Shown here: piece by piece, positions 12,578 through 23,700 of the stretch
Layout of the letters: each line of letters starts with the position of its first letter
Position numbering within the stretch: the stretch's first letter is position 1
Assembly (NCBI GenBank): GCA_029891385.1
Contig: CM057227.1
Location: forward strand, 64,295,567-64,359,566
From: Erythroxylum novogranatense
Taxonomy: Eukaryota; Streptophyta; Magnoliopsida; Malpighiales; Erythroxylaceae
Length of the DNA: 64,000 nucleotides
Direction: 5' to 3'
Notes under the pieces: model-generated
What the model saw: only the letters and a program-made list of their open reading frames with translations
What the model was told of the DNA's origin: nothing
Databases searched by the model: none
Position numbers and translations under genes: made by a program

Positions 12578-13712
12578 GTCGCAGAACTATGGACGACTGT
12601 ATGACAGTATTAACTATGAGATATCATAGCTCTAGACAGTGATGTGCAGACCTTAGGGCTTCTAAAAGGTTCATTATGGTAGGGAAAAACCTGTCCTTTG
12701 TTTTCATGGATGGAAAAACCTTTCAACTTAAATGGCTGATAATTTGATAAAAGATTAATTGTGTTTATTCTTTTAATGTCATTAAATTTTATTTTATCAT
12801 GTTAAAATAAACAATAATAATAAAAACTAATAAATTATTGCAACTTAGTGAAAATTACAATTAATACCATAGTTAAAACTTCAAACATTATATTATAAAA
12901 AGCGCACCATATAAAAAAACAATCCCATAGTCTATTACTAAATCAACTCATTTTTCATTCCTTTCTATTTATAATAAATAAAACTATGTTTGTATTTGTA
13001 CAAGACAAGATTATTATATGCTTATTATTTAATAGCAATTATATTAAATATTTTTAAGAATCAGATTACTTGCTTATTTAATGTTTATAATATCTCATAA
13101 ATATCTAAGCTAATATATGTGCCTTAAAAACTAAAATTGTAGGATTTCTTAATAAATGTGTTTTACACTTATTAATTTCTTTAATTAACCTCTAAATGAT
13201 TTTATTATTTTAGTCAATGAATTTTTAATTAATACTTTAATACTTGATTAATAACTTTGACACATATTAATTACTATTTGAAATATAAGTATTGACTTAT
13301 AAGCAATATGAAAATATTTTTATCTATTTTATGTATATACATAATAGATTTAAAGACACAACTCAATTTATTTATTCTTTAAAATAAATTATCAATTAAA
13401 ATGTTAATAATAAAATATTTATGTAAATTATATCTAAATATATGATAGGTTTTTGGGTGTTTCAGGTTCAGGTTTAAACATAAATCTATAAATCAAGTTC
13501 GATTCGGTTAACCTGCTATAGGTTCAGTTTAGGTTCGGTTAACCTAGAACTGAAAGTTAGAAACCTGAACATGAACCATGAACCATGAACCTGATTTTTT
13601 AGGTTCGGTTCGAACCAAACCTGAACTCAGATTTGGGTAACCTTATTTATAGGTTTGGTTCATGCGGTTCAGGTTCGATTTGTAGGTTTTTTTAAACACC
13701 CCTACTAATCCT

Positions 13713-13958
13713 AAAAGGATTAGGAATCCTACTCAAACAAGAAACCCTACTTAAACTAGGATTTCTACATTTTGGAAGATTCTTGTTCGCCATTGCGAGA
13801 AATTGATCCAGGAACAATCCACATGGCCAGGGGACATGTAGATTGGGAGAAATAAAGATCCTTATTTTTTAAGGAGAATTGATGAGCTAGTGGCACCTAA
13901 TTGTTACACGTAGATGACACTTAGCATCCAGTCAACATGCCACATCACTTACCATATC
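13713..13958 (+). mobile_element. Athila-like 3' LTR, piece 2 of 3
   Basis: This stretch lies between the right hAT duplication and the chromovirus at 13,959. It continues the AATCC-palindrome LTR sequence of piece 1 and ends in ATATC (13,954-13,958), the target duplication of the chromovirus. No gene is present. Confidence 0.6.
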
Positions 13959-16939
13959 TGTTGGACCCCATCTCCGAGGCCCAACAATCGGAAGCACACA
14001 AGCATGGAGGACCCAAAACTGACAACAAACCGACCACAATTTGGGGGACTTGCAATAGGAATTACAGATCAGCTTCTTAATGACATTTATTCCTCATATT
14101 CTAACGATTCTAACGCCTCTAAAATCGCTCAATTCGGATTAGAAATGAAAAAGTTATGGTTAAAAATACTATCTTAACGAAACAGTGAAAACTGACCCTC
14201 TACCGACTTCATGTCAGAATTTGAAACTTTAGAGGCTAAATTTCTGATCGGTTTCTTCATAAAAATTGTAGGTTTATGTCTCTAGTTTAATTTAAAAAAA
14301 GAATAGTCTCGATCCGAGCCCCATAGCTCAAAATATTTTAAAATTAGTAAAGTATATTCAGACTTTGACAATCAATCGTCATACTTTGTTTCAAACCACC
14401 TTTTTCAAATTAAAAGCAATACTGATAAATCAGGTGTAAAAAGATAGAAAGTTTTCTTAGGAGTCCAACGCTTTGAAAATCAACTTAATCGGAGGTCTAC
14501 GCAAAAAGTTATGGCCAAAAGAAGGAAGAGGGGTCGGTCGGCCAAAGACCGACCCCAAACGTGCAAGCTCTGCAGCGGGCAAGCGCTAGGGCGCTCGGCA
14601 GCGTGCCGAGCACCCAACGCTCGGCAGCGGGCCGAGCGCTGGGCGCTCGCCCGCGAGGGACGAGCGCCTTGCAGTCCGACCTATCAGACTTCTAACTCTT
14701 ATAACTTTTGACTTCGAGCTCCAAATTAGACACGGTTTGATTCGTTAAAAAGCTAAGAGAAAAATCTACATTTTTCAAGGACTCAAAGACAAGTTCGGCC
14801 ATTAAGGAAACCAAAAATTTACTCTAAGACCGATCGACAAGCTCTCCACAAACAGTACTAAAACTTACAACTACCATAACTTTTGACTCAGGACTCCGAA
14901 TTTAGCAAACTTAGTGTCTATGGAAAGGTAAAAGAATTATATACAATTTTCATGAAGATCACCGAACTAAACTCCAACTCTATAAGGGTCAAAAGTGGTC
15001 TCAAAACTTCTGCCTAAAATCTGCCATTTAGACAGCACCTGCATTTAATTCTAACAACTCACACCTACCAATTTAACACATCATAAATAGCTCATAAAAC
15101 ATTCTGGGAGAGCTCTACAGCTCACTACAACAACACATAAACCATAGCAAGTTTCCAGCGAGTTCTCCCAAAGTCAAAAACCCAACAGCAACTCAATAAT
15201 TAAAATACTCATACACATACTATTTCAAGGCCATACACAGATCGTAAATCAACAATTTCACATGATGGAGAGAGTACTAGAGATCTCATACACCTTTCCA
15301 ATCATAAGAGTTCAATCATAGCTTTAAGTACATATCGGCATATCCATCAAAAGTTAAGTACAAAATACAAAATACATGAGATTCTCAATGCTTGATATGA
15401 TGATAGAGCTAGTTACTAACTTAATATAAAAGTGCCTAAATCTTGGAGTTATGCCCGATGCCTTGCAAGGTTCCGGGTTCAACTTGAATTTGCACCTGAG
15501 GAGGGAGACGGGGTGAGCTAACACGACTCAGTGGCTAACATGTTTATAACCATCGAGTAACGAGCCACACACAAAACACACAATTACGAATCCAAAGCAA
15601 TGGCAATTTATCATATAAAACACCAATAACCCAAAATCATCACATAAGGCATAGCATGAGAATTTATATCAATCAAACATATATTATTCATCATAAACAC
15701 AATTAAATGCTAAAATGCACACAATTGGCTCGAGAGTTCCTTAAACACGACGGACACTGAAGTTTACCGTAAACACGACGAGTCCATTTTTTCGGATCTC
15801 GTAAGCCTCAAGCAGGCAGCCGGGAGAAGGCAAGGGGGGTCAACGTGCACGTGACTATCGAAGTAGGTTCTCTCTTGCCCAATCACAACCAATTTATGCT
15901 CACACATTAAGGCACAAGCATAGCATTTTATGCTTCTTTCATTCTATCAAATCATCATAGTTTCTTTCTTTTCTTGCAAACCAAATGAAAACACTTTCAG
16001 TATACAAACAATTTAACAAAGATAGCACACATAGGGCATTTTCCCATTACACAACAACTATAAAAATGTTACCCACCTATTGTCGGATTCCAAACTCAAG
16101 ATCGCCCTTCCTCCTTGTCTTGAGTGGGGTTCTCTTGATTTCCTTCAATAAAACATACTCCATTCAATAAATACATTTTAAAGGAAAACTATAATATTCA
16201 TAGATCAAGCAAAGATGAAAATAAACTTTAAACCTAACCTACCCATAAACCATCTATGCTAGAATAACCATAGCCTTAGCTTAGAAGTCCCAAAATTCCA
16301 TAGATCTCACCTTCTCTTCTATCTTTCCTCAATCTCTACACAAACCCTAACTTCCATTCTTGAACCTAACTCAAGCAAAGATGGAACTTACCTCTCACAA
16401 GTAGATTTCCCTTATTTTCTCCTCCTTTCTTCCTTCCTTCAAGCTTCCTACGGCTCTCCCTTTTTCTTCTTGACCGAAACCCTCCTTGCTTCCTTGCTCA
16501 CGATTTTCTTCTCTTCTTTTTGTTCTTACGACACTTGCCTATTCTCCTACACAACTTAACTCATTTATTTCTCAACTTAAACCTCTCTCCAATACTACGT
16601 AGTTTTAAGCTCTCCCTTTTCCTCTTACAAGGCTTTTGGTCTCTCCTCCTTCTACTTATCCCATTTACCTCTAAAGCCCATTCCTTCTCACATACCCTTA
16701 TTTTGTCTCATATGGCTCTACACATCCAAGCCTACTTCCAATTAATCCAATTAATTCTAACCCTTCACTTGATTTCCAAAATTCTAATTCCCAATCATAC
16801 ATGCTAATCCTAAGGCTCATCATAATTTATATATATATACACACACATAATTAAAACAATTACAGCAAAATTACAGAATAAGTCAATTAAGTCAATAAAT
16901 CAATAAATAAATAAAAATAAAAAATTTTCGGGCCCTACA
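13959..16939 (-). repeat. Chromovirus 3' LTR
   Basis: It runs TGTTGGACCCC to GGCCCTACA on the plus strand, 2,981 bp. In the sense direction it carries a purine-rich leader with GAGAGGTAAGTTCC (donor-like, 16,390), a 66-nt segment ending ATAGGTGGGTAAC (16,076), and an acceptor-like CTCCTCAGG (15,496). A GC-rich palindrome cassette lies at 14,531-14,682. The pyrimidine-rich 95-residue frame at 16,520-16,807 on the plus strand is kept in the other LTR only because the LTRs are copies, so it is not annotated. Confidence 0.92.
14531..14682. repeat. GC-rich palindrome cassette, 3' LTR copy
   Basis: It opens with a perfect stem GGGTCGGTC / GACCGACCC (14,531-14,539 and 14,547-14,555). Repeated GCTCGGCAGCGGGCCGAGCGC-like units follow. 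Flanks match the other LTR closely, but the block itself differs from its partner at 34,146-34,320 in length and arrangement. Confidence 0.85.
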
Positions 16940-17810
16940 ATTCTCCCCTCCTAAAAGAATTTTGTCCTCGAAATCCTTACCTGAGTCCATGAAGAGGTAT
17001 GGGTACTTCTCCTTCATGGCTTCTAAAGGCTCCCACGTCGCCTCCTCTGTCGAATGGTTCCTCCACAAGACCTTTACCAGCTTTACAATTTTATTCCTTA
17101 ACACCTTCCCTTTGAATCTAAGATCTCCACAGGTTGCTCCTCATAAGTCAAATCCTCCCTCAACTGAACCTCTGAAGGTTGAACTATATGCGAAGGATCC
17201 GATCTGTACTTCCTTAGCATCGATACATGGAACACATTATGAATCTTAGATAATTCCAATGGCTGTTCTAGCTTATGAGCCAAAGGCCCGATCCTCTCAA
17301 TGATCTCATATGAGCCTATGTACCTCGGGCTAAGCTTGCCCTTCTTCTCAAATCTCAAAACACCTTTCTATGGAGAAGCTCTAAGAAATACCTTTTCCCC
17401 CACTTCAAATTCCATCTCTTTCCTATGGGCATCCGTGTAACTCTTCATCCTATCTTGAGCTGTTTTAAGCCTCTGCTTCACCACTTTGATTTTATCGACC
17501 GTAGCCTATACCAACTCAGGTCCTACAAGCTTCCTTTCACTTTCCTCATCCCAACAAATAGGAGTTTTGCATCTCCTACCATACAAAGCTTCATATGGTG
17601 CCATCTGAATTTTCGAGTGATAGGAATTATTATAAGCAAACTCAATCAAAGTTAGGTGATCATCCCACGAACCTTTGAAATCTAATACACAAGCTCTCAA
17701 CATTGCCTCCAAAGTCCGTATCGTCCTCTCCGATTGTCCATCAGTCTGCGGATGGAAAGCTGTACTGAAATGCAATCTATCCTCAGAGCCTCCTGCAAAC
17801 TTTCCCAAAA
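16892..17810 (-). pseudogene. Integrase C-terminal half and chromodomain (chromovirus pol 3' end)
   Basis: Three overlapping frames carry this region. The piece at 17,506-17,808 has the integrase core end: HPQTDGQSERTIRTLEAML, then LIEFAYNNSYHS and APYEALYGRRC. The piece at 17,098-17,358 has the C-terminal GPY-type region (GKLSPRYIGSYEIIERIGPL, then HNVFHVSMLRKY). The piece at 16,892-17,104 has the chromodomain end (VLWRNHSTEEATWEPLEAM, then KYPYLF). In chromoviruses the chromodomain directs insertion to heterochromatin. Frameshifts occur near 17,750 and 17,100, and there is a break around 17,360-17,500. The final frame passes through the polypurine tract into the LTR and ends at 16,892 instead of stopping before it. 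Confidence 0.85.
16940..16954 (-). other. Polypurine tract of chromovirus
   Basis: The sense sequence TTTAGGAGGGGAGAAT abuts the LTR start TGTAGGGCC. It would prime plus-strand DNA synthesis. The last pol codons overlap it, and the frame reads on into the LTR. Confidence 0.85.
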
Positions 17811-18041
17811 TCTAGAGGTAAACCTAGGATCCCTATCAGAAACTATCGAGCTTGGAATCCCATGAAGTCTGATTACCTCATCCACATACTTCTTAGCCAA
17901 AACATTCAAAGAGTCTGTCTGTCTAATTGGCAAGAAGTGTGCCGACTTGATCAACCTATCAACAATCACCCATATAGCATCATGCTTCTTGCTAGTCCTC
18001 GGCAATCCCATCAGAAAATCCATGGTTATCTTCTCCCATTT
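17697..18041 (-). pseudogene. Integrase catalytic core (chromovirus pol)
   Basis: The frame starting MDFLMGLPRTSKKHDAIWV covers the first part of the DDE core. It includes IVDRLIKSAHFLPI (first catalytic Asp) and [16 protein letters not shown] (second catalytic Asp). It then loses frame in the HPQTDG region. An in-frame stop TAG lies a few codons upstream (just below 18,045), where relatives have Trp, and separates it from the zinc-binding part in the adjacent frame. Confidence 0.85.
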
Positions 18042-20717
18042 CTATTCCGAAATCGGCAAAGGATTAAGCTTGCTTAAAGGTGCTTGGTGTTCAGCTTTAA
18101 CTTGTTGACATACTAAACATCTTTTAGCATACTCTGCCACATCTTTTCTCATTCCGTTCCACCAAAAATGCTCTTTCAAGTCCCGATACATCCTAGAACT
18201 CCCTAGATGCATTGCATAAGGAGCATTATACGCCTCATCTAGGATCTCAACACACAATCTGTTGCCCATAACCATCAATCCATCTTCCTTTACCTCTACT
18301 TCAGAAGGTTTACCATTCTTTACCTCTTCTCTAAGCTTGCTCAAGTACTCATCCTGTTCCTGCAATTCTTTAATCTTCTCCTTCAATACTGGTCTCACTC
18401 TAAAATTTGCCAAAATACAACCAGGTTCAACTTGTCTCAACATCACATCAAGCCTGGCTAATTCCTTCAGCAAAGGAAGATACACCGCTTCCACATGTGC
18501 CATAGTGGACTTCCTACTCAAAGCATCTGCTACCACATTAGCTTTCCCCGGATGGTAGTCTATCATCAAATCATAATCCTTTAACAATTCTAACCATCGC
18601 CTCTGCCTCAAATTCAGCTCTTTCTGAGTCAACAAGTACTTAAGACTCTTATGGTCTGTAAACACCCTAGTGGTAACTCCATACAAGTAATGTCTCCAAA
18701 TCTTCAAGGCAAAAATTATAGCAGCCAATTCCAAGTCATGGATAGGGTAGTTCATCTCATAAGGCTTTAATTGCCTAGAAGCATAGGCAATCACTTTCTC
18801 TCCTTTCATCAATACACACCCTAAACCCTTCCTAGAAGCGTCACTGTACACAATGTATCCATCATCACCGTAGGGTAACGTCAAAATCGGTGCAGTAGTA
18901 AGCCTATTCTTCAATTCCTCAAAACTACTCTGGCACTCCTCAATCCACTCAAATTTCTGATTCTTTCTCGTCAATTTGGAAAGTGGAGCAACTATCATAG
19001 AAAAGCCCTCCACAAACCTCCTGTAATATCCAGCTAGTCCCAAGAAACTTCTCACCTCAGCCACATTCTTAGGTGCTTCCCATTTAACTACAGCTTCTAT
19101 CTTTTGTGGATCCACATGCACTCTACGCTCCGAAATCACATGCCCAAGAAATACTACTTCTCTTAGCCAAAATTCGCACTTATCGAACTTGGCATACAAC
19201 TCGTTCTTTCTCAAGGTCTCCAAGGCAACCCTCAAATGATCCTCATGCTCCTCATCACTCTTAGAATAGACCAATATATCATTAATAAAGACAATGATAA
19301 ATTGGTCTAAGAAAGACTTGAAGACTCTATTCATCAAATCCATAAAGACTGCAGGAGCATTTGTTAACCCGAAAGGTATAACCAAAAACTCAAAGTGGCC
19401 ATACCGCGTCCTAAAAGCAGTCTTTGACACATCGGTCTCCTTAATCCTCAATTGATGGTAACCCGACCTCAAGTCTATCTTGGAAAAGACCCTCGCCCCT
19501 TGCAATTGATCAAATAAATCATCTATGCGCGGGAGCGGATATCTGTTCTTAATGGTAGCATGATTCAGCTTCCTATAGTCCACACACATCCGCAACGACC
19601 CATCTTTCTTCTTCACAAAGAGAACCAGAGCTCCCCAAGGTGAAGAGCTCGGCCTAATGTAACCCTTCTCTAAAAGATCCTCCAATTGCTCCTTAAGCTC
19701 CTTCAATTCCGCCAGAGCCATCCGGTAAGGCGGAATTGAAATCGACATAGTACCTAAAAGAAGTTCAACGGGAAATTCAATTTCCCTAGGCGGAGGTAGT
19801 CCTGGCAATTCCTCGGGAAAGACGTCTGGGAATTCCCTGACTACAGGAATGTCTTCCAACCTCCCTCTATCTGCCTTCGTGTCTAACACATAGGCCAAAT
19901 ATGCTTCACACCCCTTACTCATCATTCTCTCTGCTGTCAAAGCCGAAACAATCCAAGGTGGACTGACTTTTCTATCTCCCATGAATATCACTTTTCTGCC
20001 ATCCTCTAGCTCGAATTTCACTGTCTTCTGCTTGCAGTCTAAGTTGGCATGATACTTCTCTAAGGTATCCATACCTAGGATCACATTCAATCCTCCCATC
20101 TTCAAAGGCATCAAATCCACCACAAACATTCCTCCACTAATCTCTATCTCACACTCTCTATACACTTGACTGATAATAATATACTGGCCGATCATAGTAC
20201 TCACCATCAACGGAGTATCCAAAGGGCTCAAATTCCTCTTAGACACAGTCCTACCCGAAGACACGAAGGAATGGGTAGAACCCGGATCAATCAAAGCTAG
20301 CACCCAATCATCAAACAATTTTATCATACCCGTCACCACTTCTGGAGCTGTCTCTGCCTCCTCTCGAGTCATAGCAAACACTCTAGCTGGTGCTTGTCCC
20401 CTTGATCTTTCTGGAGGGAGAGCTCTCTTAGGCACTCCAGAGCTACCCACTTCAGTCACAACCTTCTGTCCCACAATCTCTGTCCTCCTGGAAGCTTGCA
20501 TCTGTGATCCCTCTCTTCTATCCGGTTTAGGACACTGTCTGGCTATGTATCCTTTCTGCCTACAATTGAAGCATGCTCCTGTCAATCTACAACATTCTCC
20601 TCTATGGGGATACCCACGGTGCTCACATTTGGGAAGAGGTGGCCTCTCCCCATCACCTCTTCTACTGTCGCCCACCGTTGAAGCTTGGTGAGAAACGGTA
20701 GGAGTCCTCATAGGTTT
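18042..20717 (-). pseudogene. Chromovirus gag C-terminus, protease, reverse transcriptase, RNase H, integrase zinc domain
   Basis: One long frame holds, in order: a gag zinc knuckle [14 protein letters not shown], in which Tyr replaces the His of the CCHC motif; protease [13 protein letters not shown]; reverse transcriptase with [34 protein letters not shown] and the palm motif FINDILVYS; RNase H from [13 protein letters not shown] to DHKSLKYLL and [14 protein letters not shown]; and the integrase HHCC domain ([23 protein letters not shown]). The palm motif should be FIDD, so one catalytic Asp is changed to Asn (codon 19,281-19,283). The frame begins inside the LARD LTR (up to 20,765), but those first residues belong to the insertion. 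It ends at a stop at 18,042. The enzyme set would copy and insert the element. This copy is dead. Confidence 0.93.
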
Positions 20718-23700
20718 TGTAACATCCCACCCCCTCCTGAAAGGGTAAAATAGTAAAATTGGCATAAGATGAGACTAATAGGGAATAATTAGTACTGTTC
20801 ATGCATAATAGGATTGATACACAGTATCAATTGTGTACATGGAATTTCGGTATATGCATTCATGATAATTCCCGGTAATTGGGCCTAAAGCAATTTTATT
20901 GTGATTAACGTGGTTAATGGGTTTGGAAAAATATTCTGAGTGCGCTATTAAGCGTTATAGATTTTAAGGGATTTTCAGGAATTTTTCTGGAATTTTTGGA
21001 GAAATTCCGGACCGCAAAATTGCTTAAGAATCGCCTAAACATGTTTTGGGGTAGAAAAGGTGATTTTCGTGCTTGAAAAATTATTTGAGTGCATTGTTAC
21101 ATGTTTTATAATTTTGGGAATTTCATTAATTCTCGGAAAAATAATTGGGAAATTCTCGGACGGATAAATCGTCAATTATGTAACCTATTAGATTTTCTAG
21201 ATGTAAAATTTATACCCAATGGCACTGTAATATTGGGTATATTATTTTGGAATTGAAATTAGAATCATTGGAGTCGATTGGGTTAAATTTTGATCCGGAT
21301 TAAAATATGATTAGTTTGACTTTTCTTTACACCTTTGACCAATGAAATTTGGCCACTTATACCTTCATTAAATGCTCCTCACTTGTTCCTATCGGTTATG
21401 CTTTGGTAAAGGAATAAAATGAGCAAGTTATTAAGTTATTAGACAACTCATCCGAGCATTTCTCCATTTGCTTTTCTCACCATCAATTTTGTTTCTTTCT
21501 TCATTTTCCTCCAAACTCAAAGGCTTTTCTTCATGCAATCAAAACCACCTTCTTTTCATGATAATAAACTCCTTGTGTGGGGTTTAGAAAGTTGAGAAAG
21601 TGGGAAGTTGGAGTAGTAGGTAAAGAGTTGAGAAGGTGGAAAGAAGACTTGATTTGGTAAGTGTTTTAGTTAAGCTTTAATTATGCTTTGATTATGTAGT
21701 TTATGAATCATGGTAGTTAGGAGCATCTAATGGGAATTGTGATGTTATTATTAAGTTTATTGATGCTTTATTTTGATGAGAAGTATAGTATAAATTAATG
21801 GGTATAAATGTAAGGTATGTTAGGATAATGAATGGTAATGGTTAAGTTTGGTTTTAGCTTGATTTTGAATTCATATTGATGATTAATTGTGCATGGAAAG
21901 GGAAGAGGTTAGTGCTGCCAATTTTTGGTAGGAATGCCTAGTGAATGTAGACATGATATAGGGACTGATTTTGTGTCCAATTGAGATGCTTATGGATGTA
22001 GGAAGGGTATTGGAATGAAAGGAAGTGAATAGAGAAGTAAAGCTGGAAAATTGATATTTGACCTAGTATACTGATTTAATTATAACTAATTATGTAGGAA
22101 TGAAAATGAGGTGAGGCTTGTGGCCACTTAAACTTTGGGATGTTGGCTACATTTTTGTGTGAAATAGGTGTTGTCTAATTTTAACTTTAAGGGGTTGCAA
22201 TATGGCTTGGAAAGTTACTGTTCTTAACTGGAATAAACAGTACCCGAAATCATACCTTAGAGTTTTGCTAATTTTTATGAATTAATTGAGATGGAATTAG
22301 GGAGAATGGTCTTCATGAAAGTTGTGGCATATTGAATTATCTTTCCATTGCTACTGATATTGCTATTTTTAGAGTTGTATATTGGGAGATATGAATTGAT
22401 TACTATTGACTGGTTTTGAGCATTTTGATGAAACCTAGTCTAAGTGTGATTTTGTGAGTTTTCGGATTGGAGGCAATTTTACCATTTTATGTGGACTGAA
22501 TTGGTGTGAATGAGCTTCTGAAAAGTTATCGAGGAAGAGATTACCTTGAAATTGATATATGGTGTGTAATTTTTAGAAGTCAGAATTGGGAGTTATGATT
22601 TTGCAAAGATTGACCCTACATTAGGTTATAAATGGCTGATCATAACAGTAGCTTCCATAACAGTTTTGAAAATGTTAGAGATCGAATTGGATGTTGAGTG
22701 CTTCATGAAAATTGAAGTTTGAGATGTTATCTTTTCAGGGATATAAAGTTCTGATTTTACTGACTTGTGTACAGGGAGTTATGCTTGTTATAAGATTACT
22801 GCTCAAATTGGATGATTTCAGGGACAGCATCATTGATTGAATTATTTGACCAAGTTAACAATGGAATTGGATTTTTAGTTGTGCATAAAAGTTAGAGATA
22901 ACATTGGGACCTTGATGAGCATATTTATTGTGCAATTATTGACTGAACAGAATGAGAGTTATTAAATTTGAAATGTACTGTTATATTTTAATGGGATTTG
23001 AGTAGGCTGTAGCTTTGAAGGGATATTTGACACCCTTAGGGGTGAAATTTATTTTTATGGTCTGCTTGAGAATTGTAGAGCTTTTCATAAGCTTTCCAAC
23101 AAGGTATAGTTTGCATTTTTCAGAAATGTGTAGAAAGAGTTATGTGTGTTGGAAGTTTGGTTGGAAATCAGAAAATAAAGGGGAAATAAGGTTATATATA
23201 AAATATAAATTGTTGAGTTTTGGTTTCTTTCGTGAATAACTTTTCCGTCCGACGTCCGATTGACCTGATTTTTGAGGCATCGGATTCATTGAATATTTAA
23301 TTTCATTTTCTGAGAGATTCGGGATTTTTAGACGGGAATTTGACGTAGCCCCGGGTAACGGAACGGTGAATCACTGTTTTATTTAATTGGGGACATATAG
23401 AGGTCCTAATTATTGCCGTCGCCAATAGGTTTCTAAATTTTTGATGAATTTTTATAATGGAAAAAAAGGGGATTAGGGCCGGGAATTCATGAACATGCAT
23501 ATCTCCTCAACATGAGCACAAATTTTATATTTAATGACTCGTACTTTTTCTGATTCATATAGAGGTCCAATTGGAGCGTCGATTGACCGACGTCACAGAG
23601 ACTTCCCGGCATTAGGTCGGAAGTAATAGGTGAGTAACCTAGTTGGTTTCTCAAATTTCTGGTTGCTTATATGTTCTACGTGAATTACATGCAATGATGA

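Larger units (their letters stand above)
5226..13704 (-). mobile_element. hAT DNA transposon, defective and carrying insertions
   Basis: The left end TAAGGGTGTTCA and the complement of the right end TAGGGGTGTTTA form short terminal inverted repeats. The element is flanked by an exact 8-bp duplication CTAATCCT (5,218-5,225 and 13,705-13,712), which is diagnostic for the hAT superfamily. Subterminal regions are full of short AGGTTC/GAACC motifs in both orientations (5,268-5,370 and 13,460-13,690), the usual hAT transposase-binding layout. Inside are a C-terminal transposase remnant (minus strand, 5,745-6,304), a captured TPR exon (7,600-7,737), a degenerate repeat region (7,010-7,310) and a 4.0-kb solo LTR (8,572-12,577). 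Without that LTR the element is about 4.5 kb. It lacks the N-terminal and catalytic parts of transposase, so it could move only if acted on in trans. Confidence 0.88.

Noticed and set aside
14511..14711. 66-residue Arg/Ala-rich frame in the chromovirus LTR, and the frames at 34,073-34,340
   Set aside because: They lie on the GC-rich palindrome cassette, read open on several frames and strands, and are not kept between the two LTR copies.
16520..16807. 95-residue frame also present at 36,161-36,448
   Set aside because: Apparent conservation is only because both lie in the two LTR copies of one element. The sequence is a pyrimidine-rich tract antisense to the LTR transcript, with no protein family signature.
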